Origin: JBLHUT01 sp047629975
GTDB lineage: Bacteria; Pseudomonadota; Alphaproteobacteria; Rhodobacterales; Rhodobacteraceae
NCBI GenBank assembly: GCA_047629975.1
Contig: JBLHUT010000110.1
Span: 1 to 10,731, forward strand
DNA: 10,731 nucleotides
Direction of reading: 5' to 3'
Numbering within the stretch: the first letter of the stretch is position 1; the number at the start of each line of letters is the position of its first letter. Below, in pieces: positions 1 to 6,538 of this stretch. Below the pieces are notes generated by a model that saw only the letters and a list, made by a program, of their open reading frames with translations, did no database searches and was not told the origin of the DNA. The translations under genes were made by a program, and so were the position numbers.

Positions 1-1188
1 CAATGCTGCGGCCTCGTCGGTGGTGATACGTTGGTAGCTGTGCGTTTTCAGAAACTTGCCAACCCAAAGCCCGCCGGTATAACGGCCCGCCTTTTTGGTC
101 GGCAAGGTATGGTTCGTTCCAATCACCTTGTCGCCATTGGCCACATTCGTCCGCGGCCCGAGAAACAGCGCGCCATAGCTGTGCATCTTCTCGAGAAACC
201 AGTCATCCCGATCGGTCATTACCTGAACATGCTCGTAAGCCATGTCGTTGGCCACGCTCAGCATCTCTTCATAGGTCTCGCACAAGATAACATCGCCGTA
301 GTCACGCCAACTGATCGCAGCCGTGTCACGGGTCGGCAAAATCGCAAGCAGGCGGTCGATTTCAACAAGCGTTGCCTCGGCAAGTTTACGGCTGTTGGTG
401 ATCAGACAGGCCGGAGAATTATAGCCGTGCTCCGCCTGCCCCAGCAAATCCGTGGCGCAAAGCTCGGCATCGACCGTGTCGTCAGCGATCAGCATCGTTT
501 CGGTCGGACCGGCAAAAAGATCGATGCCCACACGGCCATAAAGTTGCCGCTTTGCCTCGGCGACAAAGGCATTTCCGGGCCCGACAAGCATATCAACCGG
601 CGCAATCGTTTGCGTCCCGATCGCCATGGCGCCCACGGCCTGCATACCGCCAAGCACATAGATTTCATGCGCCCCTCCAAGATGCATCGCCGCAACAATC
701 GCAGGATGCGGGGCACCGTTCACCGGCGGAGCCGACGCCACGATGCGCGGCACACCCGCCACAGCGGCAGTCAACACCGACATATGCGCAGACGCCACCA
801 TCGGAAACTTGCCCCCGGGCACATAGCAGCCCACCGATTGCACCGGAATATTACGGTGGCCCAGAATAACACCCGGCATTGTCTCGACCTCGATGTCGGT
901 CATCGACGCGCGCTGCGCCTCGGCAAAGGTCCGTATCTGTTTCTGGGCAAAGTGAATATCCTCCATGTCACGACTGGAGACTTTCTGCATTGCCGCATCG
1001 ATTTCGGACGACGTCAGGCGAAAATGATCAGGGGCGTAATTATCGAACTTTGCCGACAGGTCGCGGATCGCGTCATCGCCACGTGCCTCGATATCTGCCA
1101 AAGTCGTCTCGACGATGCCGCGCACTTTGGCGTCGTCTTCGGCCCGCTCCGTTTCGGGTTTACTGCTCTTGAGGATGGTGAGTGTCAT
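1..1188 (-). CDS. HisD-family NAD-dependent dehydrogenase, probably sulfopropanediol 3-dehydrogenase (HpsN-like); 3' end cut by window
   Basis: The minus-strand frame from ATG 1188-1186 stays open for 396 codons to base 1, so the last 30-40 residues expected for this family (about 430 aa) lie outside. An AAAGGA ribosome site sits 6-7 bases before the ATG. Seen: the zinc-site motif GQAEHG (Q251, H254), the catalytic-pair region YEHVQV (E319, H320), GDKVIGTNH (D353, H360), and the fold motifs GCYVPGG and VGPGN. In true HisD these positions bind Zn and perform the two-step oxidation of an alcohol to an acid with NAD+. The GYNSPA and NHTLPTKKAGRYTGGLWVGKF stretches are those I associate with the HpsN branch, which oxidises 2,3-dihydroxypropane-1-sulfonate to sulfolactate in the cytoplasm, rather than with biosynthetic histidinol dehydrogenase. 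No other his genes are next to it. Family certain; substrate inferred. Automated annotation would probably call it histidinol dehydrogenase. Confidence 0.9.
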   Translation of the reverse strand, partial: MTLTILKSSKPETERAEDDAKVRGIVETTLADIEARGDDAIRDLSAKFDNYAPDHFRLTSSEIDAAMQKVSSRDMEDIHFAQKQIRTFAEAQRASMTDIEVETMPGVILGHRNIPVQSVGCYVPGGKFPMVASAHMSVLTAAVAGVPRIVASAPPVNGAPHPAIVAAMHLGGAHEIYVLGGMQAVGAMAIGTQTIAPVDMLVGPGNAFVAEAKRQLYGRVGIDLFAGPTETMLIADDTVDAELCATDLLGQAEHGYNSPACLITNSRKLAEATLVEIDRLLAILPTRDTAAISWRDYGDVILCETYEEMLSVANDMAYEHVQVMTDRDDWFLEKMHSYGALFLGPRTNVANGDKVIGTNHTLPTKKAGRYTGGLWVGKFLKTHSYQRITTDEAAAL

Positions 1189-1269
1189 CAAAGTCCTTTC
1201 AGCGGCCTCTGCGGCTCATGAAGTGGTACAAACCGCACACAGACCGTGCTGTCAAAGCCGGTCACGCCA

Positions 1270-1299
1270 AGTATATCGAATTGAGGAAGTTGAACACAA
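1270..1299 (-). promoter_or_regulatory. Candidate sigma70-type promoter for the HisD/HpsN-like gene
   Basis: Reading the minus strand, TTGTGT (1299-1294) and TATACT (1275-1270) are separated by 18 bp. The second hexamer matches 4 of 6 consensus positions at the usual register. Transcription would begin near 1263, leaving a leader of about 75 nt before the ATG at 1188. This lies in the 181-bp gap between the dehydrogenase and the upstream gene, where a promoter is expected. Motif match only. Confidence 0.3.
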
Positions 1300-1369
1300 T
1301 ACCCCCAATCGCATGAAATCTATCGGTTAATCAGACAATCGCCTGATCGCCTTACAACAACCGGAACAG

Positions 1370-1975
1370 TCAATTCGCAAGGCGGGCCATCATGGCTTCG
1401 TGCACAGCCTGCATTCCGCGTGCCGACAGATCAGACACTTCGGCGGCATGCACCTGTAGCGCCAAAACGACCTCGGGGTCCTGCGATGTCTGCACAACGA
1501 CGATCCCTTCCTCTGTCACGTCAATCTGTGAAACGATCCTGTCGCCGCGCGCAAAAAAGATATCAAGCGTGGGGCTTTGAATGAATATCTCAGGGTCGTC
1601 ACCGGCTTTAACACGCCCCACCATCCCGACCACATGACTGACAAGAGCATCCATCACCTGTTCATCCGAAGACTTGGTCACCGTCCGGATACCGTCAGAA
1701 AGATTGGTCACCGTCCGCGAGAGTGTCTCGAATTTGCGAAACATCAGCGCCAGTTCGGCGCTTTCTTCGGGGGTTGCGTTCTTGCCCTGCAAACCGGGCA
1801 TGTTTCCTTCGTCATGCTCTGCGTGCGCATGCAAGGTATGATGCACGCCCTCCATCAAATGGGATAGGATCGCCCCGTTCGAAAAAGCATACGCCCCCCC
1901 GACAACAGCAACAACAGCCAGCCCCGCAAGCGCCACCTTCAACTTGAAACCAACACCCGCTTGAAGTTTGGCCAT
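1370..1975 (-). CDS. Membrane-anchored or exported protein of unknown function with a duplicated motif
   Basis: I chose ATG 1975 (201 aa) over the in-frame GTG at 1981 because the GGAAGG ribosome site directly abuts that GTG but lies 6 bases before the ATG. Residues 11-30 form one hydrophobic segment after a Lys-containing start and end in AYA, so this is a signal peptide or an N-terminal anchor with the rest in the periplasm. Residues 45-54 are His-rich (H45, H46, H49, H51, H54), which could bind metal. Two segments repeat in register: G95-I-x-x-V99-x-x-S102-x-D104-x-x-V107-x-x-A-L-x-x-H114, and the same pattern at G157 to H176. I recognise no named domain, although exported proteins of this general pattern occur in other proteobacteria. 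It shares strand with the dehydrogenase 181 bp downstream, but the gap carries its own candidate promoter, so co-transcription is doubtful. Confidence 0.8.
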   Translation of the reverse strand: MAKLQAGVGFKLKVALAGLAVVAVVGGAYAFSNGAILSHLMEGVHHTLHAHAEHDEGNMPGLQGKNATPEESAELALMFRKFETLSRTVTNLSDGIRTVTKSSDEQVMDALVSHVVGMVGRVKAGDDPEIFIQSPTLDIFFARGDRIVSQIDVTEEGIVVVQTSQDPEVVLALQVHAAEVSDLSARGMQAVHEAMMARLAN

Positions 1976-2280
1976 TTTCACCCTTCCTAGATCCTACCGT
2001 GCACGCACATCGCTTGTTCAGGTGTCCATGCCCGATTTTCAAAGATCACGCAAATCATGATGCTGCGATCCTGTTCAATGCGCGTCCGGTATCGCCTCTT
2101 GCCCGCCCCAACGTACACAGGCTTTTGCCGCCCTGCTTTGTGTGGGCCAAGGCTCTGTCGCTGGAATTAAGAGCGGCCCGACCGAATAAGAAGGGCTACG
2201 CCACGCTGCGCTGCACCAATCAATCCGATTGCAAAGCGTCAATGTGCTTCCACCGATTGCAGCGAAACGGGGGATTTGAG
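1976..2280. other. Intergenic stretch with no supported gene
   Basis: This 305-bp gap separates the minus-strand exported protein from the integrase remnant. Open frames exist on both strands, but I see no ribosome site, conserved motif or credible protein in them. The bases just right of 1975 carry the ribosome site of the exported protein. The portion nearest 2280 may include undetectable N-terminal sequence of the decayed integrase. Confidence 0.4.
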
Positions 2281-2607
2281 ATGCCGAAACGGACGAGGCA
2301 CAGCATTCAGGCGTACCCTACGATGGCAAAGGGTGCCAATCCCACCCGGAATGTCGCCCAACATCGGCGTCCACCCAACCTCGGAGCTCTTTGAGGGCGG
2401 TTCTTTCAGACCAAATAGCGCCTGTGCATCGAGACCTGCATCAAGCACATCATTGGCGCGTTTTGCGCGATCGATGTGGAGCGCAAGGACGTGGCCGAGT
2501 TGCAAAAGAGGCACCGCGCCATTCCATATCAGGCGAACCGGACGCTTGGCGTGTTGTCCAAGATGTTCAGCCTTGCTGAGAATTGGGGCCTTCGCCCCGA
2601 TTTCTAA
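2281..2607 (+). pseudogene. Decayed tyrosine recombinase (phage-type integrase), N-terminal and core-binding parts only
   Basis: One plus-strand frame gives AKGANPTRNVAQHRRPPNLG, which resembles the linker after the N-terminal arm-type domain of P4/DUF4102-like integrases (typically KG-x-DP-x-x-x-R...PT). Further on it gives IDVERKDVAELQKRH, then AIPYQANRTLGVLSKMF and SLAENWGLRPD, the typical end of the core-binding domain. In-frame stops TGA 2392 and TAG 2416 interrupt it, and the spacing between the pieces is shorter than in intact proteins, so an internal deletion is likely. A TAA at 2605 ends the frame, and the catalytic domain (R...HxxR...Y) is absent. It cannot be an active recombinase. 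It marks the left side of a former integrated element whose AT-rich cargo follows immediately. Family assigned from motif memory, with no alignment run. Confidence 0.7.
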
Positions 2608-2695
2608 AACACCTAAGCGGACTTAGCGCCAATTCGCTGCGGCTGCGCCAATGTCTGCTTTCAGGTTTGATCGACAACGCATAGGCGAAATTATG

Positions 2696-2724
2696 TTGAC
2701 TTTTTTCGTGTTGACCAAAATAAA
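2696..2724 (+). promoter_or_regulatory. Candidate promoter for the first small secreted-protein gene
   Basis: TTGACT (2696-2701) matches 5 of 6 positions of the -35 consensus, and AATAAA (2719-2724) is a 4-of-6 match to -10 with a 17-bp spacer, in a strongly AT-rich context. Transcription would begin about 30 bp before the probable original start at 2762. AT-rich sequence produces such matches by chance. Confidence 0.25.
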
Positions 2725-2761
2725 TTTTACAAACTGGCTTCTTCGAACCTTTGGAGAAGCT

Positions 2762-3007
2762 ATAACGAGAAAACGTATTCTTGCAGCGATTGCGGCACTT
2801 GGTGTTGTGGTTAGTATCGCAACACCTGCTGCGGCGTGGACGCTCTACGCAAATCATAGCTGGGGTGCGCAAATCAAATGTGGTGGTGGTTCGGTACGCG
2901 GCACCAAGCAGAAATCAAATGGTAGGTAGACAGACACAGCTTACAATCAGGATTTCAGTTCATTTAATGAAGCCGCTGATGCTGCATGTGCAGGTCGTGA
3001 TGTTTAA
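2762..3007 (+). pseudogene. Small secreted protein, broken by an amber stop and a lost start codon
   Basis: The frame encodes TRKRILAAIAALGVVVS followed by IATPAAA-WTLYANHSWGA: a positively charged start, a hydrophobic core and an AxA cleavage site, meaning a Sec signal peptide for export to the periplasm or outside. The mature part contains IKCGGGS, then a TAG at 2927-2929. The same frame then continues sensibly with FNEAADAACAGRDV to TAA 3005, giving a mature chain of about 55 residues with one cysteine on each side. The codon at the natural start position (2762) is ATA, 5 bases after a GGAG ribosome site at 2753, which suggests a mutated ATG. The only ATGs in frame lie upstream at 2651 and 2693 and would add an unlikely N-terminal extension ending at the amber stop. 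No named family recognised. The next gene begins 3 bases after this one. Confidence 0.6.
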
Positions 3008-3010
3008 ATT

Positions 3011-3613
3011 ATGAAATACTGTATCTATATTTTCTTTACTACTTTTGCATTTGGCGCAAACGCTCAAGGTCCTTCTTACCAAGAAACGTCATAATATATC
3101 ATAGAATACTTAAATTTTGAAATTGAATTATTTGACAATCAAGATGGTTCATATTAGACTGCGGAGATCTAGGAAGCGTCTAGGTGTGTACTGCAAGAAG
3201 ATGTTTATACCCTTTCTAGCAGTTCAGCCTCTCCTCAATTCGCTTTTGCAACACGAACGAACTTTGCAGCTATTCTACCCGGATCGCTCAGAGGTGATTA
3301 TTCGCCCAAAAAATAATACTGGGCATAATGCTATATTATTTTCTTAAAAATTGACAGAACCACGAAGCTAGCAAAATTTAATTGGAGAGGCTCTTTTTGA
3401 GAGGATATGACCGAACCTTTAGGAGCGATCGGGAGTCTGGGTATGTCTATTTATAGTAGTGATTCCACATATTATGGGTCAAAATTAGTGACCGCTTTGC
3501 GTCATTTCTCTTCACTATGCGGAGTACAAAAAGAGCTGTTTTTAGTTAAGTTATATTTAATGCGGCTGCCCGTTATTGCCCGCGATATGAATGTGGCGCA
3601 TAACACTGCTTAG
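3011..3613 (+). pseudogene. Second small secreted protein, decayed by multiple in-frame stops
   Basis: ATG 3011 starts MKYCIYIFFTTFAFGANAQG, a signal peptide ending ANA-QG. One and the same frame then carries coherent protein-like pieces: YIIEYLNFEIELFDNQDG, FAFATRTNFAAILPGS, IDRTTKLAKFNWRGS and SKLVTALRHFSSLCGVQKEL. They are separated by six stops: TAA 3092, TAG 3155, TAG 3170, TAA 3314, TAA 3326 and TGA 3398. The last piece looks like the usual C-terminus of a family of small exported bacterial proteins (…AL-x-H…CG…LF). The native stop probably stood at 3542, because removing one T from the T-run there gives TTT TAG; the frame now runs on to TAG 3611. The intact protein would have had about 180 residues. 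It forms a pair with the gene just upstream. As it stands, only a 27-residue secreted peptide (3011-3094) could be made. Function unknown. Confidence 0.6.
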
Positions 3614-3644
3614 ATTCAAATTTCAAGTACAATGGTTGATCTGA

Positions 3645-3745
3645 AGGGCGCGGGTTCATCAGTCGCGCCACGTCGTTCGGTTCGGTCTGACTGACATCGC
3701 TCAGGTCGGCGCCCTTGGGGAAGAACTGGCGCAAGAGACCGTATT
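3645..3745 (-). mobile_element. IS30-family transposase C-terminal remnant
   Basis: On the minus strand from base 3745, the translation YGLLRQFFPKGADLSDVSQ, then PNDVARLMNPRP, closely resembles the C-terminal segment of IS30-family transposases (usually NGLLRQ-[YF]-FPKGTD-L…LN-x-[RL]-PRK). Homology stops near 3645 with no KTLG-x-x-TP tail, and upstream it is replaced by IS256-like sequence. Only about 33 codons survive, so it is not functional. The junction with the next remnant lies at about 3740-3746. Confidence 0.7.
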
Positions 3746-4160
3746 CGTGAACAATTCTGTGGCGTCTGGTCCAAGTACGACCTTCACAGTCCCGCCCATT
3801 TAGCCACTGGAAATCCTTTTGAGGTAAAGTCAGGGCACAGCTACTTCCAACGTCTTGGCATTGCGCACGCAAGTCGCGGCAGCAAGGCCAAGCGACAGGT
3901 CACCGGTATGCCGTTCCTTAAGCGGTTTTTGAGAAGGCGCACGCTCACGCGGCCAATGCCATTTTATTCTGGCCGGGCAAGGCCGAGTGATGCCCGTTCC
4001 GCACGAAATGCTGCCTGACCTGTTTTGGTTCGCAAGGCCGGGAGTTCTGCCAGATAGCCGGGCAACTCGGCCTCGACTGCTGTCGCGACCAGGTGCTGCA
4101 CCGCGTTTTCAGGAATTTCGTTAGCGCGCCCGTGACCGCGTCTCGACGCGTAAAATCGAC
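3743..4160 (-). mobile_element. IS256-family (mutator-type) transposase N-terminal remnant, frameshifted
   Basis: Reading the minus strand downward from 4160, successive frames give DAVTGALTKFLK, then ENAVQHLVATAVEAELPGYL with ALRTKTGQ, then FVRNGHHSALPG, then IGRVSVRLLKNR, then NAKTLEVAVP, then LYLKRISSG and VVLGPDATELFTNTV. In that order these match the N-terminal third of IS256-family transposases: the A-x-x-AEVxxYL helix, the VVRNG-x-x-PER segment, the GIGPVPVR strand, the KS-x-E segment and the LYLKGxSTGD motif. The pieces sit in different frames with stops (for example after ISSG), so several indels separate them. All DDE catalytic residues lie beyond the surviving part. Terminal inverted repeats were not identified. 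Confidence 0.65.
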
Positions 4161-4162
4161 AG

Positions 4163-4192
4163 TGCTTGTGTCGTGAATGCTTGTGTCGTGAA
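4163..4192. repeat. 15-bp perfect tandem duplication
   Basis: TGCTTGTGTCGTGAA occurs twice without gap at 4163-4177 and 4178-4192. It lies at the outer edge of the IS256-like remnant. A length of 15 bp conserves frame, and the minus strand would read a repeated IHDTS. Probably replication slippage. Confidence 0.8.
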
Positions 4193-4514
4193 TGGTGGTG
4201 TATCTGCTTGGGCTGACGTGCTGACACGCCACAAAAAATCAACCAGATGCACCGCCAACTTTCAAATCGCCCGAACACCGGTTTCAGCCATGGCTCAAGA
4301 CGCCCCCCCAAAAAACACAGCCCGACACCACAGCCCGGTCGACAGATCAACGCGGTGACACATCGTCAATCATGGCTAACTGCCTTGGGCCCGAAAAGGA
4401 GCGACAGGACGGCCACACAGACCTATATGTTAAGCAATTGGTAATGGAAGGGCGCTGCAAAGCAGCAACCATAATACACGACAAATCCGGGCGGGATGCC
4501 CCGAAAGGTGAGAT
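4193..4514. other. Gap without a supported gene, ends in the ribosome site of the next gene
   Basis: No protein in any frame here looked real. The left part may still belong to the decayed insertion sequences (a run of seven C followed by six A at about 4304-4316 is notable), but I could not identify an IS end. A short GCTGC-AAA-GCAGC hairpin lies near 4455. The final bases hold AAAGGTGAG, 4-5 bases before the ATG at 4515. No convincing promoter was found for the downstream gene. Confidence 0.4.
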
Positions 4515-5537
4515 ATGAAAGCCATCTTTGACGAGCGCCAATGGAGCCATAACCCCAAGCATTTCATGGCAAACGGCAAGCTGTTGCCCAATCCCGAACA
4601 ACCTGAGCGGATCAAGGTCCTTCGGGCTGGCGCACAGGCCGCAGGTTGCGTGTTCGAGACGCCGGGGGATGCCGGTCTTGGTCCGGTCGCGGCGGTTCAC
4701 TCGCCCGAATATCTGACCTTTTTGCAAACAATTTACCAGCGTTGGCAACAGATTGAGGGCGCCGGTAACGAAGTAATCCCCAATATCCATCCCACCAACC
4801 GCACCGACAGTTACCCGGATTCTGCGGTAGGTCAGGCCGGGTTCCATCAAGCCGATAGCGCCTGTCCGATCGCGTCCGGAACGTGGGAGGCCGCCTATTG
4901 GTCCGCCCAATCGGCTGTGGCCGGTGCCGATGCGCTTTTGAACGGCACACCCGCGAGTTATGTGCTGTCGCGCCCTCCCGGTCATCACGCCTTTGGCGAT
5001 CTTGCGGGCGGGTTCTGCTTTCTCAACAACTCTGCCATCGCGGCAGAGCGCTTGCGCGCAAGTGGCTTGCGACCGGCGATTCTGGATGTCGATGTTCATC
5101 ACGGCAATGGGACCCAAGGGATTTTCTATAACCGCGATGATGTTTTGACAGTTTCGGTACATGCCGATCCTGCGGCGTTCTATCCGTTCTTTTGGGGGCA
5201 TGCCCACGAACGCGGGGCGGGCGCCGGGCGGGGCTATAATCTTAACCTGCCACTTGCACGCGGCACCAATGACACCGATTTTCTGGCAACGTTAGAGGTC
5301 GCACTGACCCGGGTGCACGCGTTTGGTGCTGACGCTTTGGTCATCGCGCTTGGGCTTGACGCCTACATTGGCGACCCTTTCAAGGGTTTTGCCATAACCA
5401 CACCCGGATTTGCACGCATCGGTGCGGCGATTGCGGGCCTTGGCCTGCCGACAGTTTTTGTGCAGGAGGGAGGCTATCTGTGCGAAGAGTTGGGGCAGAA
5501 CCTCACCAGTGTGCTGAGTGGATTCGGGAACGGGTGA
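4515..5537 (+). CDS. Acetylpolyamine amidohydrolase / histone-deacetylase-family zinc hydrolase
   Basis: A 340-residue protein, nearly the same length as the characterised Mycoplana acetylpolyamine amidohydrolase (341 aa). Seen: RPPGHH with the general-base His pair H157-H158; DVDVHHGNGTQ, which supplies zinc ligands D193 and H195; LGLDAYIGDP, which supplies the third zinc ligand D282; and EGGY with the transition-state Tyr Y321. The N-terminal half contains the TDS-x-x-YPD loop and a GTWEAA helix typical of the polyamine-type branch, which forms a narrow dimeric active site. Predicted reaction: hydrolysis of acetyl groups from acetylated polyamines (acetylputrescine, acetylspermidine, acetylcadaverine) in the cytoplasm, feeding polyamine catabolism or recycling. 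There is no signal peptide. AAAGGTGAG precedes the ATG at good spacing. It stands alone between the transposon scar and a 490-bp gap, so no operon partner informs the substrate. Other family members deacetylate small molecules such as acetoin-related compounds. Confidence 0.93.
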   Translation: MKAIFDERQWSHNPKHFMANGKLLPNPEQPERIKVLRAGAQAAGCVFETPGDAGLGPVAAVHSPEYLTFLQTIYQRWQQIEGAGNEVIPNIHPTNRTDSYPDSAVGQAGFHQADSACPIASGTWEAAYWSAQSAVAGADALLNGTPASYVLSRPPGHHAFGDLAGGFCFLNNSAIAAERLRASGLRPAILDVDVHHGNGTQGIFYNRDDVLTVSVHADPAAFYPFFWGHAHERGAGAGRGYNLNLPLARGTNDTDFLATLEVALTRVHAFGADALVIALGLDAYIGDPFKGFAITTPGFARIGAAIAGLGLPTVFVQEGGYLCEELGQNLTSVLSGFGNG

Positions 5538-6028
5538 GCCAACGGACCGGCAATGCGCCAACCGGATTGGGCGCCCGCGTGCGGCCTCACGCCTTGATGC
5601 TGCGGTGCATGGCGCACACTGCGCATAAGCTGTTTGTCTTTGGATTGATCCGTCTTGCGCCCTGACGCTTCCGGTTGGGTCTGTGACTTTGATTGCTCTG
5701 GCAATTATCATGACGGGGCGCGCGTCGCCAGCCGGTCTGATCTCACTGCGCCGTCCAAAGAAGACAAAGGAGGAGGTGCCAGCCTTGCCACGTGTCGCAG
5801 GCGAATACTGGTTGCAAACCTGCGCTGCATGGCAGGCAGGCCCTGAATGTCTTTGCCGCAAAGAAAGCCCATCAATTCGTTGAAAAGTTCTCAAACGCAG
5901 TTAGGGTGCTGTTTAGCGAAAATACAAATGACGCCGGTTCCGGCACATCGCAAAACAGATTTTTCAAACGGCTTGCGCGCAAAAAGCCCGCTTGAACAAA
6001 AAAATACTGTCCATAAGGGAGGATACAC
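5538..6028. other. Intergenic region upstream of the cox operon; no supported gene
   Basis: Short open frames exist (for example a GTG-start 66-codon frame at 5683-5883), but none has a recognisable motif together with a good ribosome site. A perfect-arm GCCGG-TT-CCGGC element lies at 5933-5944, and an imperfect inverted repeat (TTCAAACGGCTT at 5963-5974 against AAGCCCGCTTGAA at 5984-5996) lies about 30 bp before coxS. These may be regulatory, but I could not pair them with a convincing -10/-35. The last bases contain AAGGGAGGA, the strong ribosome site of coxS. Confidence 0.4.
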
Positions 6029-6514
6029 ATGACCAAAGTATCGATGACCATAAACGGAAGAACCGTTTCCGGAGACGTCGCGGGCAACACGTTGCTATCG
6101 ACATATTTGCGCGAAGATTTGCAGATGACGGGCACGCATGTCGGGTGCGACACGTCCCAGTGTGGTGCCTGCGTGGTGCATGTTGACGGGCGGGCTGTAA
6201 AATCCTGCGCGATGTTCGCGCTTGAAGCCGACGGGGCGCAGGTCTCGACGATCGAGGGGCAAGCCAACAGCGACGGTTCGTTGAATGTGATTCAGCAGGC
6301 GTTTCAGGATCATCACGGTCTTCAGTGCGGGTTTTGCACACCCGGCATGGTGATGACGACCGCCGCGTTGTTGAAAGAGAACCCGAAGCCGACTGTGGCT
6401 GAAGTGCGCATACACCTTGAGGGTAACATTTGCCGCTGCACGGGCTACCACAACATCGTCAAGGCCATCATGGCGGCGTCCGGACAAGACGTCTCTGCCA
6501 TCGCTGCCGAATAA
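6029..6514 (+). CDS. coxS: Form II CO-dehydrogenase-type molybdenum hydroxylase, small [2Fe-2S] subunit
   Basis: A 161-residue protein carrying both expected iron-sulfur sites. The N-terminal plant-ferredoxin-type cluster is bound by C40, C45, C48 (GCDTSQCGAC) and C60. The C-terminal helical cluster is bound by C100, C103 (LQCGFCTPG) and C135, C137 (ICRCTGY). These clusters pass electrons from the molybdenum centre of the large subunit to FAD in the medium subunit. AAGGGAGGA lies 5 bases before the ATG. It opens the S-L-M operon, with coxL starting 24 bp after the stop. Small subunits of xanthine-dehydrogenase-type and CODH-type enzymes look alike; the CODH form II label comes from the large subunit and gene order. 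Confidence 0.95.
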   Translation: MTKVSMTINGRTVSGDVAGNTLLSTYLREDLQMTGTHVGCDTSQCGACVVHVDGRAVKSCAMFALEADGAQVSTIEGQANSDGSLNVIQQAFQDHHGLQCGFCTPGMVMTTAALLKENPKPTVAEVRIHLEGNICRCTGYHNIVKAIMAASGQDVSAIAAE

Positions 6515-6538
6515 CAAGACCTTAAGGGAGGATATTTT

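Noticed and set aside
31..1221. Long plus-strand open frame of 396 codons
   Set aside because: It is the antisense shadow of the HisD/HpsN-like gene; its translation is rich in Arg and His with no motifs.
2651..3613. Possible stop-codon recoding or alternative code in the AT-rich pair
   Set aside because: TAA, TAG and TGA are all present at apparently unrelated positions, and the flanking genes use normal stops; decay is simpler.
4347..5207. 286-codon minus-strand frame opposite the deacetylase
   Set aside because: Overlaps a gene with complete catalytic motifs and has no motif of its own.
5683..5883. Possible 66-aa protein from GTG in the gap before coxS
   Set aside because: A short hydrophobic start is visible, but there is no good ribosome site and no known motif, so it is not supported as a gene.
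5292..5894. 200-codon minus-strand frame over the deacetylase end and the gap
   Set aside because: Half overlaps the real gene; composition is Arg/Ala/Gln-rich and no family is recognisable.
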